Assembly (NCBI RefSeq): GCF_040438925.1
Contig: NZ_CP159258.1
Location: forward strand, 3,672,001 to 3,736,000
Direction: 5' to 3'
Length of the DNA stretch: 64,000 nucleotides
Origin: Pseudomonas sp. MYb327
GTDB taxonomy: Bacteria > Pseudomonadota > Gammaproteobacteria > Pseudomonadales > Pseudomonadaceae
Shown: positions 17,831 through 26,788 of the stretch, in pieces
Numbering within the stretch: the stretch's first letter is position 1
Layout of the letters: every line of letters begins with the position of its first letter
Position numbers and translations under genes: made by a program
Notes under the pieces: generated by a model
Databases searched by the model: none
The model's input: only the letters and a program-made list of their open reading frames with translations
Told to the model about the DNA's origin: nothing

Positions 17831-19117
17831 TTACTGGGCGTCGAGTTGCTTGCCACGGGTTTCCGGCAAACTCAGGGCCGCCAGGATCACCACGCCGTAG
17901 GAAACTGCCGCAAAGGCTCCGATCCCCACACTCAGCGGCACTGTCTGGCTGAGCAAGCCGATCAGCAGCGGGAACAACGCCGCCAGCGCCCGACCGATGT
18001 TGTAGCAGAACCCCTGGCCCGAACCGCGGATTCGCGTAGGGAACAATTCGGTCAGAAAAGCACCCATGCCGCTGAAGATGCCCGAAGCGAAGAAGCCCAG
18101 CGGAAAGCCCAGCCACAACATCACGCCGTTACTGACCGGCAGTTGGGTGTACAGCAAGACAATGGTGAAAGAGCCCACCGCGAACAGGACGAAGTTCTTT
18201 TTGCGCCCGAGGATATCGGTCAAATAAGCGCTGATGACATAGCCGACGTAGGAACCGATGATCACCATCGCCAGATAACCGCCGGTGCCGAGTACGCTCA
18301 AACCGCGTTCGTTCTTCAGAAAAGTCGGTAGCCAGGACGTGATTGCGTAGTAGCCGCCCAATGCGCCGGTGGTCAGCAATGAAGCGCGAATCGTGGTGAA
18401 GAGCATGCCGGGGGCGAAGATCTCGTAGAACTTCGATGGGTTGCTCGGTTCCTGTTTGGCTTTGGCTTCGCGGTAGATTTCCGGGTCTTTCACCAGGCGG
18501 CGAACAAAGATCACGAAAATCGCCGGCACGATGCCGAGGATGAACAGCGCACGCCAGGCGTCTTCTGGCGGCATGATCGAAAACAGCAGCGCATACAGAA
18601 TCGCGGTCAGGCCCCAGCCCAGCGCCCAGCCCGATTGCACCATACCGACGGCCTTGCCACGATCCTGAGCGCGGATGACTTCGCCGATCAACACCGCGCC
18701 CGCCGTCCACTCACCGCCGAAACCGAAGCCCATCAGGGTGCGCGCGATCAACAGTTGTTCGTAGCTCTGCGCGAAGCCGCAAAGAAAGGTGAAGAAGGCA
18801 AACCACAACACGGTCAGTTGCAAAGTGCGAACGCGACCGATGCGGTCGGAGAGAATCCCCGCCACCCAACCACCGATGGCCGAAGCGATCAGCGTACTGG
18901 TGTGGATCAGCCCGGCCTGGCCGGTGGTGATGCCCCACATGGCAATCAGGGTCGGCACCACGAAGCTGAGCATCTGAGTGTCCATGCCGTCCAGGCCATA
19001 GCCGATCTTGCAGCTCCAGAAGGTGCGACGTTCCTGCTGATTGATGTTGCGATACCAGTCGAAAGGTCCCGGGCGAGCCGCGGCTTTCGGGATGAAGGGG
19101 GTGTCGGGCGCACTCAT
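17831..19117 (-). CDS. MFS transporter, probable 5-oxoproline or related acid importer
   Basis: 428 residues with twelve hydrophobic segments. The family signature between segments 2 and 3 is GGWVAGILSDRIGRVRT, and its repeat in the second half is AYLTDILGRKKN. RTLMGFGFGGEWTAGAVLIGE resembles the aromatic acid and sialic acid/lactate permease groups of the major facilitator superfamily. The gene heads the pxpABC operon and is divergent from a LysR gene, so pyroglutamate or a precursor is the likely substrate; this is inference from context. The start at 19117 has GCGGAG upstream. Confidence 0.85.
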   Translation of the reverse strand: MSAPDTPFIPKAAARPGPFDWYRNINQQERRTFWSCKIGYGLDGMDTQMLSFVVPTLIAMWGITTGQAGLIHTSTLIASAIGGWVAGILSDRIGRVRTLQLTVLWFAFFTFLCGFAQSYEQLLIARTLMGFGFGGEWTAGAVLIGEVIRAQDRGKAVGMVQSGWALGWGLTAILYALLFSIMPPEDAWRALFILGIVPAIFVIFVRRLVKDPEIYREAKAKQEPSNPSKFYEIFAPGMLFTTIRASLLTTGALGGYYAITSWLPTFLKNERGLSVLGTGGYLAMVIIGSYVGYVISAYLTDILGRKKNFVLFAVGSFTIVLLYTQLPVSNGVMLWLGFPLGFFASGIFSGMGAFLTELFPTRIRGSGQGFCYNIGRALAALFPLLIGLLSQTVPLSVGIGAFAAVSYGVVILAALSLPETRGKQLDAQ

Positions 19118-19263
19118 GGCAAATCTCCGCGCTGATTTTATTGGTATTGTTCTGAGCCCCGACGACGCCTATCGTGGGAACCGGATGGCCTGATTCTTGG
19201 GCGCCTGCCCCTGCTGCGTCCAACTAATAAAAACCCGCCTTAGGCATAAGAAATCTTTATCCC

Positions 19264-20178
19264 ATGAACCTGAAGTTTCTCGAGACCTTCGTCTGGGTCG
19301 CCCGACTCAAGAGTTTTCGCCTCACTGCCGACAAGCTCTTCACCACCCAGGCGTCGATTTCCAGCCGTATCGCCGTGCTCGAAGGCGAGCTCGGGGTGAA
19401 GCTATTCCTGCGTGATTCACGCGGTGTGAGCCTGACGCCAGAAGGCTTGAAAGTGCTCGATTACGCCGAGCAGATGATGGACACCATGCAGGCGCTCAAG
19501 CAGTCGATCGAGACCCGTTCGAGCAAGGCCGGACGGGTACGAATCGGCGTGATGGACACGGTGATCCACACCTGGCTGAGCCCATTGGTGGCGCAGATGA
19601 CCGATCACTATCCGCTGGTGGAAATCGAACTGGTGGCCGATACCTCACTGAACCTCTGCGATCAGCTGCAAAAAGGCTTTCTCGATGTGATCCTGCAAAC
19701 CGACCTGCTCCGTCAGGAAAGTGTGCGCAGCCTGGAACTGGCCAGCCACCCGATGGGCTGGATCGTTGCCAGCAATTCCCTCTACAACCGTGAATATTCC
19801 GGCATCGCCGATCTGGCCAATGAGCGGATCATCACTTACTCGAAAAACTCTCATCCCCACCAGGAAGTGCTCGCCCTGATGCAGGCCAACGGCGTCATGG
19901 CGCCCAGGCTGAACTGCGTGAACTCGGTGTCGGCGATTACCCGATTGCTGCGCGACGGCTTCGGTATCGGCGCGCTGCCACCGGTGCTGGTGGCCGAGGA
20001 ACTGGCGCGGGGCGAATTGACCTTGTTGGACATCGAGCAACGGCCACCGAATTTGCAGGTTGTGGTGTCGTGGCGGGTGGGTGCGGAATGGGTCGAGGAG
20101 ATTGTGGCGTTGTGTCAGCAGGTGCTGGAGGAATATGCGTTGAAGGTGGGCGAACACTACATCACCCTGAATCGCTGA
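19264..20178 (+). CDS. LysR-type regulator next to the oxoprolinase operon
   Basis: 304 residues. KFLETFVWVARLKSFRLTADKLFTTQASISSRIAVLEGELG is a clear LysR winged helix-turn-helix with the start at residue 1. The effector domain follows (VRIGVMDTVIHTWLSPLV). It is divergent from the MFS-pxpABC genes, the usual arrangement for a LysR activator of that operon. The shared 146-base control region contains CTTA-GGCA-TAAG (19239-19250), a small dyad close to the start. Inducer unknown; 5-oxoproline is a reasonable guess. Confidence 0.88.
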   Translation: MNLKFLETFVWVARLKSFRLTADKLFTTQASISSRIAVLEGELGVKLFLRDSRGVSLTPEGLKVLDYAEQMMDTMQALKQSIETRSSKAGRVRIGVMDTVIHTWLSPLVAQMTDHYPLVEIELVADTSLNLCDQLQKGFLDVILQTDLLRQESVRSLELASHPMGWIVASNSLYNREYSGIADLANERIITYSKNSHPHQEVLALMQANGVMAPRLNCVNSVSAITRLLRDGFGIGALPPVLVAEELARGELTLLDIEQRPPNLQVVVSWRVGAEWVEEIVALCQQVLEEYALKVGEHYITLNR

Positions 20179-20184
20179 AGCCCC

Positions 20185-20267
20185 CTGTAGGAGCTGGCTT
20201 GCCAGCGATGGCGTCCTGTCTGACCCACCGCATCGCCCTGGATCGCTGGCAAGCCAGCTCCTACAGG
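20185..20267. repeat. REP doublet, GGCTTGCCAGCG family
   Basis: CTGTAGGAGCTGGCTTGCCA and its inverted copy lie 30 bases apart, between convergent genes (LysR and the DUF2937 gene). It is nearly identical in its arms to the doublet at 2154. Confidence 0.9.
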
Positions 20268-20274
20268 TTGATTT

Positions 20275-20817
20275 TTACAACCCGCGCAAATCCCGCTCTT
20301 CTATTGGCCGGCTCTGGCGCAGGCGCTTGCCGCCCAGCACCACCCAGTCGATCAATCGGAACAGGCATTCAATGCCGAGCGACAGCAGCAACGCCCCGCT
20401 CATCCCCCAGATCATCGCTTCCGGCGTCAACAGGATCTGGTAGCTGTAGCCGTTCCAGGTTTCCTTGCGAATCTCCGGATCAGCGGCCAAAACCACCTGC
20501 AGCAAGCGGATGTACCACGGGCCTTGCATCGCCTGGAACTGCTTGTCCAACGCCAACTGGCGAGTCAGCAGGTTGCTCAGGCTGTCGGCGTCGCTACGGA
20601 AAATCGGGTCTTCGCTGGCGCGATAATGCGCCACCAGTGCCTGCATATCACCTTTGAAGAACTGATTGGCCGTGCCCTGAAAACCGCTGAGGCTGGTTTG
20701 CGCCTCGATCAGATGCGCCTCGACGCGCTTGGCGTAATCGCTGATAAAACCCGGCACCTGGACACCGATCAACAGGCCCGCCGCGAACAACACCAGCCGT
20801 AGATAACTGAGCAACAT
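20275..20817 (-). CDS. DUF2937 membrane protein
   Basis: 180 residues. The N-terminal hydrophobic segment LRLVLFAAGLLIGVQVPGF (about residues 6-24) and a second near residues 138-158 flank a helical charged middle (DYAKRVEAHLIEAQTSLSGFQ). The pattern fits DUF2937, a small inner-membrane family without known function. It lies 12 bases after the glutamine amidotransferase gene and is probably co-transcribed with it. Start at 20817; the ribosome site is weak. Confidence 0.7.
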   Translation of the reverse strand: MLLSYLRLVLFAAGLLIGVQVPGFISDYAKRVEAHLIEAQTSLSGFQGTANQFFKGDMQALVAHYRASEDPIFRSDADSLSNLLTRQLALDKQFQAMQGPWYIRLLQVVLAADPEIRKETWNGYSYQILLTPEAMIWGMSGALLLSLGIECLFRLIDWVVLGGKRLRQSRPIEERDLRGL

Positions 20818-20829
20818 GGGGGAGAATCC

Positions 20830-21606
20830 TTATTCGGTCTTGCCCTGGCTGACGCATTCGCCGCGTCGCCACAGGCTCCATTGGCCCGGCTCGTAGCGGG
20901 TCCAGGTTTCGTTTTCGGTCAGGGGTTCGGTGGCGATCACCGTGACCACGTCATTGGGCGTGGTTTCGGCCTGGAAGTCGACGATCACATCGACGTCTTT
21001 CAAGCGCGCCGGGCCGAACGGGGCGCGGCGAGTGATCTGCGCCAGTTTGGTCGAGCAATAGCAGAACAGCCAATCGCCGTCGCTGAGCAGGCAGTTGAAC
21101 ACGCCTTTGCTGCGGTACTCGGCGCAGGCGGCAACCAGATCCGGCAGCAGCTCTTCGACTTCCACCGGTTCGGGAAACGCTGCACGCACCCGGTTGAGCA
21201 AATCACAGAACGCCGCTTCGCTGTCGGTATCGCCAACCGGGCGATAAAAACTGGCGGTCGGTTGAAAGTCCGCCAATTGGCCGTTATGGGCGAAACACCA
21301 GTTACGACCCCACAACTCGCGCACGAACGGATGGGTGTTGGAGAGACAGACTTTGCCGACGTTGGCTTGGCGAATATGCCCGATCACCACTTCGCTTTTG
21401 ATCGGGTAGCGCTGCACCAGGTTGGCGACTTCCGACTCACAGCTCGCCGCCGGGTCCTGGAACAGTCGCAGGCCACGGCCTTCATAGAAGGCGATGCCCC
21501 AGCCGTCACGGTGCGGACCGGTTCGGCCGCCGCGCTGCATCAGCCCGGTGAAGCTGAACACGATATCGGTCGGCACATTGGCGCTCATGCCCAATAACTC
21601 ACACAT
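20830..21606 (-). CDS. Class II glutamine amidotransferase (YafJ-like)
   Basis: 258 residues. Cys2 in [10 protein letters not shown] is the expected N-terminal nucleophile once Met is removed. [32 protein letters not shown] and [22 protein letters not shown] are the class II (Ntn) glutaminase signatures, including the Arg and Asn-Gly that hold glutamine. No synthase domain is attached, so the ammonia acceptor is unknown. It is followed by the DUF2937 gene and preceded on the same strand by a membrane-protein gene 33 bases away. Confidence 0.85.
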   Translation of the reverse strand: MCELLGMSANVPTDIVFSFTGLMQRGGRTGPHRDGWGIAFYEGRGLRLFQDPAASCESEVANLVQRYPIKSEVVIGHIRQANVGKVCLSNTHPFVRELWGRNWCFAHNGQLADFQPTASFYRPVGDTDSEAAFCDLLNRVRAAFPEPVEVEELLPDLVAACAEYRSKGVFNCLLSDGDWLFCYCSTKLAQITRRAPFGPARLKDVDVIVDFQAETTPNDVVTVIATEPLTENETWTRYEPGQWSLWRRGECVSQGKTE

Positions 21607-21638
21607 GCTCGGAATCTCGCTTCAAGCCAGGGGCAACG

Positions 21639-22130
21639 TTACAGACGCGGTTCGACGCGCATACGCTGGGGGTTGCTCGGCACAGGGGGACGACCGTAAC
21701 GATCATCACCGGCCCCACCGAAAAGATGTTCATCTTCCTCTTCTACTTCGGCACGGGCGGCGGCTTTTGCGGCGGCAGCCTGTTCCTTGCGCGCATTGGT
21801 TTTGCGCTCGATAGGGAAGCGAATCGCCACGAACACCAGGTAAATGCCGAAAGCGATCATGCCGTACATGAACAGATCGGAAATTGCCCGCCACGCGTTG
21901 TTGCCGACCTTGAACAACAGGTCGAGGGCCGTGATGGCAATGGCCGGGGCGACCTTTTCCTTCACCGGGTCAATGATGGTCGGCGAAAACAACAGCACCG
22001 CCACCAGCAACCGCAGCGGCTCACGCAGCCAACGCCACATCCAGCGGGTGATCCGCATCCACACCAACAGGCAGCCCAAAGCGGCAAAGGCGTAGAGGCC
22101 CCAAGCGATCAGATAGTCGTTCTCGGTCAT
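21639..22130 (-). CDS. Hypothetical membrane protein with acidic, charged tail
   Basis: 163 residues from MTENDYLIAWGLY; a second ATG three codons upstream is equally possible and neither has a clear ribosome site. Hydrophobic segments lie near residues 7-22, 38-50 and 80-103. The C-terminal third is charged and Ala/Glu-rich (AKAAARAEVEEEDEHLFGG). I do not recognise a family. The position before two other minus-strand genes suggests an operon of envelope-related genes. Confidence 0.65.
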   Translation of the reverse strand: MTENDYLIAWGLYAFAALGCLLVWMRITRWMWRWLREPLRLLVAVLLFSPTIIDPVKEKVAPAIAITALDLLFKVGNNAWRAISDLFMYGMIAFGIYLVFVAIRFPIERKTNARKEQAAAAKAAARAEVEEEDEHLFGGAGDDRYGRPPVPSNPQRMRVEPRL

Positions 22131-22220
22131 GGTGTCCATGGCAAGGCAGGCAAAGAGGCGCTTATAGTAACGACTTTTCGCACGTCAGGCTTGCCCCAAT
22201 GGCATCGGTCAAGATGCAGC

Positions 22221-22248
22221 CCTGTAGGAGCAAGCTCGCTTCTACAGG
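22221..22248. repeat. Single collapsed REP-like hairpin
   Basis: CCTGTAGGAGCAAGC runs straight into GCTTCTACAGG, with no spacer between the two copies. It looks like a deletion product of a doublet of the CTTGCTCGCG family. It lies in the 178-base gap before the oligopeptidase gene. Confidence 0.7.
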
Positions 22249-22308
22249 CTCTGCACAGGCCTGCGGTCTGCGAAGCCCCCTATTCAGTACATCGTTCGAG
22301 AGCCATCC

Positions 22309-24363
22309 ATGTCCCTATCCGCCAACGTTTCCGACGCCCCGATTGCCCGAAAGGCCGAAGGCTCCGACCCGTATGCCTGGCTCCAGGAGCGCGACACCGA
22401 CGCGGTGCTCGACTACCTGAAGGCTGAAAACAGCTATCAGGAAGCGCAAACCGCCGATCAGGCCGAATTGCGCGAAACCCTGTTCGAAGAGATCAAGGGC
22501 CGGATTCTTGAAACCGACTTGTCCCTGCCCTCGCCGTGGGGTCCCTATCTGTATTACACGCGGACCACGGCGGGCGACGAATACGCTCGCCATTACCGGT
22601 GCCCGCGCCCGGCTGACGATGGCCTGCAACTCGATGAAAGCCGCGAACAATTGCTGCTGGACCCGAACGCTCTGGCCAACGGCGGTTTCTTCTCCCTTGG
22701 TGCGTTCAGTATCAGCCCGGACCATCAGCGCCTGGCCTACAGTATCGATTCATCGGGCGATGAGATTTACACGCTGTTCGTGAAGGAATTGTCCGACGGA
22801 CGTGTCAGCGAACTGGAATTCCAGGACTGTGACGGCAGCATGACCTGGGCCAATGACAGCCTGACCCTGTTTTTCGGCGAACTGGACGACACCCATCGCC
22901 CGCACAAGCTGTACCGCTATCGCCTCGACGGCACGGCGGCCGAAGAAGTGTTCCATGAGACCGACGGTCGCTTCTTCATGCATTGCTACCGCTCGAGTTC
23001 CGAGGAGCAATTGCTGCTGTCCCTGGGCAGCAAGACCACCAGCGAAGTCTGGGTGCTGGACGCCAACCAGCCACAACAAGCCTTTACCTGCATCGCGCCT
23101 CGGGTCGAGGACCATGAGTACGACGTCGACCACGGCGCGCTCGACGGTCAGTGGACGTGGTTCATTCGTACCAATCGCGACGGCATCAACTTTGCCCTGT
23201 ACACGGCAGTCGATACCGGCGTGGCGCCCACCGAAGCCGACTGGAAAAACCTGATTCCCCACAGCGACACCGTGATGATCGAAGGCATGAGCCTGAACGC
23301 CGGCGCCATGACCCTGAGTCTGCGCGAGGGTGGCTTGCCGATCATCGAAGTCCACCCGCAAGATCTGCCGAGCTACCGCGTACAACTGCCGGATGCGGCC
23401 TACAGCCTGCACGTGCAGAACAGTCTGGAGTTCATCAGCGACAGGATTCGCCTGCGCTATGAAGCGCTGAACCGTCCGGCGCAGATCCGCCAACTGCAAC
23501 TGACCAACGGTGAACAGAAAGTCCTCAAGGAAACCCCGGTGCTCGGCCCGTTCGACGCCGACGCCTATGTCAGCCAGCGCCTGTGGGCGACCGCACCCGA
23601 CGGCACGCAAGTGCCGATCAGCCTTGTCGTCAAACGCGAAGCACTTGGTAAGCCGACGCCACTTTATCTGTACGGTTATGGCGCCTATGGCGAAAGCCTT
23701 GACCCGTGGTTTTCCCATGCACGCCTGAGCCTGCTTGATCGCGGCATGGCATTCGCCATCGCGCACGTGCGGGGTGGCGGCGAACTGGGCGAAGCCTGGT
23801 ATCGCGCCGGCAAGCAGGAGCACAAACACAACACCTTCAGCGATTTCATCGCCTGTGCCGAGCACCTGATTGCCAATGGCTTCACCACCGCCAAGCAATT
23901 GGCAATTAGCGGCGGTAGCGCCGGTGGCTTGCTGATCGGCGCGGTGCTTAACCTGCGGCCGGAGCTGTTCGGCGCGGCGATTGCCGAAGTGCCGTTCGTC
24001 GACGCACTCAACACCATGCTCGATCCGGACCTGCCACTGACCGTTACCGAATACGACGAGTGGGGCAATCCAGAAGAACCGGACGTCTATGATCGGATTA
24101 AGGCCTACGCGCCGTACGAAAACGTCACAGCACAAGCGTATCCGCCGACCCTGGTGATCGCCGGCTACAACGACAGCCGCGTGCAGTATTGGGAAGCGGC
24201 CAAGTGGGTGGCCAAGTTACGCGCGACCAAGACCGACACCAATCCCCTGCTGCTCAAGACCGAACTCGGTGCCGGGCATGGCGGTATGAGCGGTCGTTAT
24301 CAGGGATTGCGTGACGTAGCACTCGAATATGCATTTTTGTTCAAGGTTTTGGGTGTTGCCTGA
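22309..24363 (+). CDS. ptrB: Oligopeptidase B (S9A family serine peptidase)
   Basis: 684 residues, the usual length. An N-terminal beta-propeller precedes the alpha/beta-hydrolase domain, which starts near residue 430 (PTPLYLYGYGAYGES). The triad is visible: Ser in AISGGSAGGLLIGAVLN, Asp in VIAGYNDSRVQYWE and His in ELGAGHGGMSGRY. Acidic residues in the S1 region (EYDEWGNPEEP) suit cleavage after Arg or Lys. It is a cytoplasmic peptidase for short basic peptides. The gene stands alone, with an inverted repeat after its stop. Confidence 0.9.
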   Translation: MSLSANVSDAPIARKAEGSDPYAWLQERDTDAVLDYLKAENSYQEAQTADQAELRETLFEEIKGRILETDLSLPSPWGPYLYYTRTTAGDEYARHYRCPRPADDGLQLDESREQLLLDPNALANGGFFSLGAFSISPDHQRLAYSIDSSGDEIYTLFVKELSDGRVSELEFQDCDGSMTWANDSLTLFFGELDDTHRPHKLYRYRLDGTAAEEVFHETDGRFFMHCYRSSSEEQLLLSLGSKTTSEVWVLDANQPQQAFTCIAPRVEDHEYDVDHGALDGQWTWFIRTNRDGINFALYTAVDTGVAPTEADWKNLIPHSDTVMIEGMSLNAGAMTLSLREGGLPIIEVHPQDLPSYRVQLPDAAYSLHVQNSLEFISDRIRLRYEALNRPAQIRQLQLTNGEQKVLKETPVLGPFDADAYVSQRLWATAPDGTQVPISLVVKREALGKPTPLYLYGYGAYGESLDPWFSHARLSLLDRGMAFAIAHVRGGGELGEAWYRAGKQEHKHNTFSDFIACAEHLIANGFTTAKQLAISGGSAGGLLIGAVLNLRPELFGAAIAEVPFVDALNTMLDPDLPLTVTEYDEWGNPEEPDVYDRIKAYAPYENVTAQAYPPTLVIAGYNDSRVQYWEAAKWVAKLRATKTDTNPLLLKTELGAGHGGMSGRYQGLRDVALEYAFLFKVLGVA

Positions 24364-24370
24364 GGAACTT

Positions 24371-24409
24371 GGCCCGACGAACCGGTCTTAATTCCGGACG
24401 CCTCGGGCC
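24371..24409. other. Two-part inverted repeat after ptrB
   Basis: GGCCCGA (24371-24377) pairs with TCGGGCC (24403-24409), and inside it CCGG (24382-24385) pairs with CCGG (24394-24397). It is terminator-like but lacks a U-run; it could be a 3' stem of the ptrB transcript. Confidence 0.4.
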
Positions 24410-24484
24410 GATACAACACTGCCCCCCCCTACAGGGTTTGCGGTAAATCCGGAATAGAACCAGACAACAAAAAGACCGCACGAC

Positions 24485-24958
24485 ATGTCAGAACCGACCT
24501 TCCTGAACAACGAAATCCGCGATTGGCTAATGGACTGCGGCCTGTTCAATCAGCTGCTGCCGGCCGACTTTGCCGCGGCTTCGGGTTACTTCAGCATCAG
24601 CTCCATTGCCCAGGGCGAAGAGATTTTTCATGAGGGTGATGCCGGCAGCTTCATGTGCATCATCCACACCGGCCAAGTGGCGGTGCAGAAGACCACCGGC
24701 GACGGGCAACTGGTAACCATCGCCACTTTGCGCAGCGGCCGCTCGTTCGGCGAAATGGCCGTGCTCGACGGCGAACGCCGCTCGGCCAGTTGCGTGGCCG
24801 CGAGCAACTGCCAACTGCTCAACCTGGGCAAAGATTCGCTGGAAAAGATGCTTAACGACGCACCGAAAATCGCCGCGAAGATCATCCGCGCGCTCGCCGT
24901 CTCCCTATCCAAACGCCTGCGCATGGCCGACGGGCAACTGCTCGCGCAGCAGGTCTAA
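24485..24958 (+). CDS. Cyclic nucleotide-binding domain protein without DNA-binding domain
   Basis: 157 residues. One CNB domain is visible: QGEEIFHEGDAGSFMCIIHTG near residues 41-61 and the phosphate-binding cassette GRSFGEMAVLDGERRSASCVA near residues 80-100, with Glu and Arg at the expected places. The C-terminal helix (AAKIIRALAVSLSKRLRMAD) resembles the CRP dimer helix, but no helix-turn-helix follows. It therefore cannot act as a CRP-type activator alone; a sensor or partner-binding role is likely. Its stop overlaps by four bases the stop of the convergent Pro-rich gene. Confidence 0.8.
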   Translation: MSEPTFLNNEIRDWLMDCGLFNQLLPADFAAASGYFSISSIAQGEEIFHEGDAGSFMCIIHTGQVAVQKTTGDGQLVTIATLRSGRSFGEMAVLDGERRSASCVAASNCQLLNLGKDSLEKMLNDAPKIAAKIIRALAVSLSKRLRMADGQLLAQQV

Positions 24959-25245
24959 CCGCCCGGCGATTTCCCCTTCGGCGGATTCTGTTCAATTCCC
25001 GGCACCGTTTGATCCTTGGTGGGCGGGCTGGGCCTCTCGATCGGCACCAACGGCGGGCCGCCGCTTCCGGGACCGACTCTGGGCATCGGGGCCGGGCTTA
25101 TTTGCGGATACGGCGTTGGCGTCGCGGTACCCGGCGAACCGGGCGTCAGCGCGGGGCTCACTGGAATGCTTTGTAACTGTTGGGCCTGCGCTGCAGTTAT
25201 CGAGAGCGCGGCCCAGGCAATGACCGTTAGAATGGTGCGCTTCAT
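24955..25245 (-). CDS. Small secreted Pro/Gly-rich protein
   Basis: 96 residues from the ATG at 25245 with GGAG upstream. The first 23 residues (MKRTILTVIAWAALSITAAQAQ) form a signal peptide with cleavage after AQA. The mature part is low-complexity and rich in Pro, Gly, Ser and Thr. No family recognised. The composition suggests an extended periplasmic or surface linker-like peptide. Confidence 0.65.
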   Translation of the reverse strand: MKRTILTVIAWAALSITAAQAQQLQSIPVSPALTPGSPGTATPTPYPQISPAPMPRVGPGSGGPPLVPIERPSPPTKDQTVPGIEQNPPKGKSPGG

Positions 25246-25341
25246 CAATGGCTCCGTTGGCCTTGTTGTCTGTTGCAGGCTACTCCCAACTGCGTCCGTT
25301 TGCCTTCCCCTCTGCTGCCAATTTTTCCTCAAGTGAGTCCC

Positions 25342-26028
25342 ATGAAACGTTTCGTTCTGCTCGACACCGCCCCTATTCCCGAGAACGGCGGTGCCCTGTG
25401 CCTGTTCGAATACGGTGAGGATTTCGTGATCAAGATTCAGGGCGGTGACGGCGGGCAATTGATGAACACACGGATGCACGGCTCCGAGGATGCGCTGGCC
25501 GAAATCCCCTGCCGCAAGGTCGCCGGCCGCCCGAATTCACGGGTGTTGATCGGTGGCCTGGGCATGGGTTTCACCCTCGCCTCGGCGCTCAAGCATCTGG
25601 GCAAGTCCGCGGAAGTGGTGGTCGCCGAACTGGTGCCCGGCGTGGTGGAGTGGAACCGTGGACCGTTGGGCGAAAAGGCCGGCAAGCCGCTGCTCGACCC
25701 GCGTACCGTGATTCGCATGGAAGACGTGGCCAAGGTGTTGCAAGCCGAGCCACAGGGCTTTGATGCGATCATGCTCGACGTCGACAACGGCCCCGAAGGC
25801 CTGACTCAGCGGGCCAACAGCTGGCTCTACTCCGCCGGTGGCCTGAGTGCCTGCGCCAAAGCCCTGCGACCGAAAGGCGTGCTGGCGGTCTGGTCGGCCA
25901 GCGCGGACCGGCAGTTTTCCGACAAACTGAAAAAAGCCGGGTTCAAGGCCGAGGAAGTGCAAGTCTTCGCCCACGGCAACAAGGGCACCCGCCACACCAT
26001 CTGGATTGCCGAGAAGCTCAAGGGCTGA
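25342..26028 (+). CDS. Spermidine synthase-like methyltransferase-fold protein
   Basis: 228 residues from the ATG at 25342. RVLIGGLGMGFTLASALKHLG (about residues 67-87) is the nucleotide-binding loop of the fold. VVVAELVPGVVEWNR and FDAIMLDVDNGPEGL match the SpeE-like group. The amine-binding N-terminal part of true spermidine synthase is reduced, so it is probably one of the short SpeE-like proteins whose substrate is unknown. It is divergent from the Pro-rich peptide gene and 49 bases upstream of the HNH gene. Confidence 0.75.
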   Translation: MKRFVLLDTAPIPENGGALCLFEYGEDFVIKIQGGDGGQLMNTRMHGSEDALAEIPCRKVAGRPNSRVLIGGLGMGFTLASALKHLGKSAEVVVAELVPGVVEWNRGPLGEKAGKPLLDPRTVIRMEDVAKVLQAEPQGFDAIMLDVDNGPEGLTQRANSWLYSAGGLSACAKALRPKGVLAVWSASADRQFSDKLKKAGFKAEEVQVFAHGNKGTRHTIWIAEKLKG

Positions 26029-26077
26029 GCTAAACTCACTGCATAACCGCCATTAGTCTTTTTACAAAGGTGAACCC

Positions 26078-26449
26078 ATGAGTTCGTCCACCCCTACCAA
26101 CACGTCGAAGCTGGACCGCATCCTCGCCGACAACCAGCGCGACAAGGAAATGGGCTACCGCGACAAAGCCCTGAAGATGTACCCGCACGTATGCGGCCGC
26201 TGCGCCCGTGAATTCTCCGGCAAGCGCCTCAGCGAACTGACCGTGCACCACCGCGATCACAATCACGACAACAACCCCCAGGACGGTTCGAACTGGGAAC
26301 TGTTGTGCCTGTATTGCCACGACAACGAACACTCGCGTTACACCGACCAGCAATATTTCGGCGAAGGCTCGCTGAGCACGCCGAAAATCGCCAAGGCGAC
26401 GCATAACCCGTTTGCCGCGTTGGCCGGGTTGATGAAAAAAGAAGACTGA
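26078..26449 (+). CDS. YajD-type HNH nuclease family protein
   Basis: 123 residues, close to the usual YajD length. CGRCAREFSGKRLSELTVHHRDHNHDNN holds the first Cys pair and the HH of the HNH motif, and NWELLCLYCHDNEHSRY the second Cys pair and last His. The full beta-beta-alpha-metal site is therefore present. The family is common and poorly characterised. AAAGGTGA lies upstream of the ATG. It follows the SpeE-like gene by 49 bases and is followed by a REP. Confidence 0.85.
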   Translation: MSSSTPTNTSKLDRILADNQRDKEMGYRDKALKMYPHVCGRCAREFSGKRLSELTVHHRDHNHDNNPQDGSNWELLCLYCHDNEHSRYTDQQYFGEGSLSTPKIAKATHNPFAALAGLMKKED

Positions 26450-26462
26450 ACCCCCACCAAAC

Positions 26463-26553
26463 CTGTAGGAACAAGCTTGCTCGCGATAGCGATTGCACAG
26501 GCAACATCTGTGTTGTCTGACAGGCCGCATCGCGAGCAAGCTTGCTCCTACAG
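26463..26553. repeat. REP doublet, CTTGCTCGCG family
   Basis: CTGTAGGAACAAGCTTGCTC and the inverted GAGCAAGCTTGCTCCTAC are 40 bases apart. This is a different sequence family from the one at 2154 and is related to the copies at 31504 and 30028. Confidence 0.88.
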
Positions 26554-26593
26554 CATTTGGTGCGGCAAATCCTGACACCGGACGGCGATAATC

Positions 26594-26607
26594 TGCCGTC
26601 ATCGGCA
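26594..26607. promoter_or_regulatory. Small dyad about 110 bases upstream of the sigma-54 start site
   Basis: TGCCG-TCAT-CGGCA. The distance to the sigma-54 promoter at 26684 is in the range where enhancer-binding activators sit. I do not recognise it as an NtrC or FleQ consensus. Confidence 0.25.
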
Positions 26608-26683
26608 ATGACTTCACTTTCTTCCTGCCTTTAAACGTGTCCTGACCGTTACAAAGTCACGCCGCGCCTGCCACCATCCCTGA

Positions 26684-26698
26684 TGGCACTGTTCTTGC
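26684..26698 (+). promoter_or_regulatory. Sigma-54 (RpoN) promoter
   Basis: TGGCAC-TGTTC-TTGC. The invariant GG (26685-26686) and GC (26697-26698) are exactly 10 bases apart, and the flanks match the -24/-12 consensus (TGGCAC-N5-TTGC). The expected start site is near 26710, giving a leader of about 80 bases before the ATG at 26789. Confidence 0.7.
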
Positions 26699-26788
26699 CA
26701 TGTATCAGCTTCCATACATTGAGCCAGTCAAAGTCTTGACCGCTCATGGCGTCCTCTAAATCACATCACATATGGACAGGCCTGATTC

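Noticed and set aside
22750..24135. A 461-codon open frame opposite ptrB
   Set aside because: Antisense to a gene with a complete Ser-Asp-His triad; no ribosome site or motif of its own.
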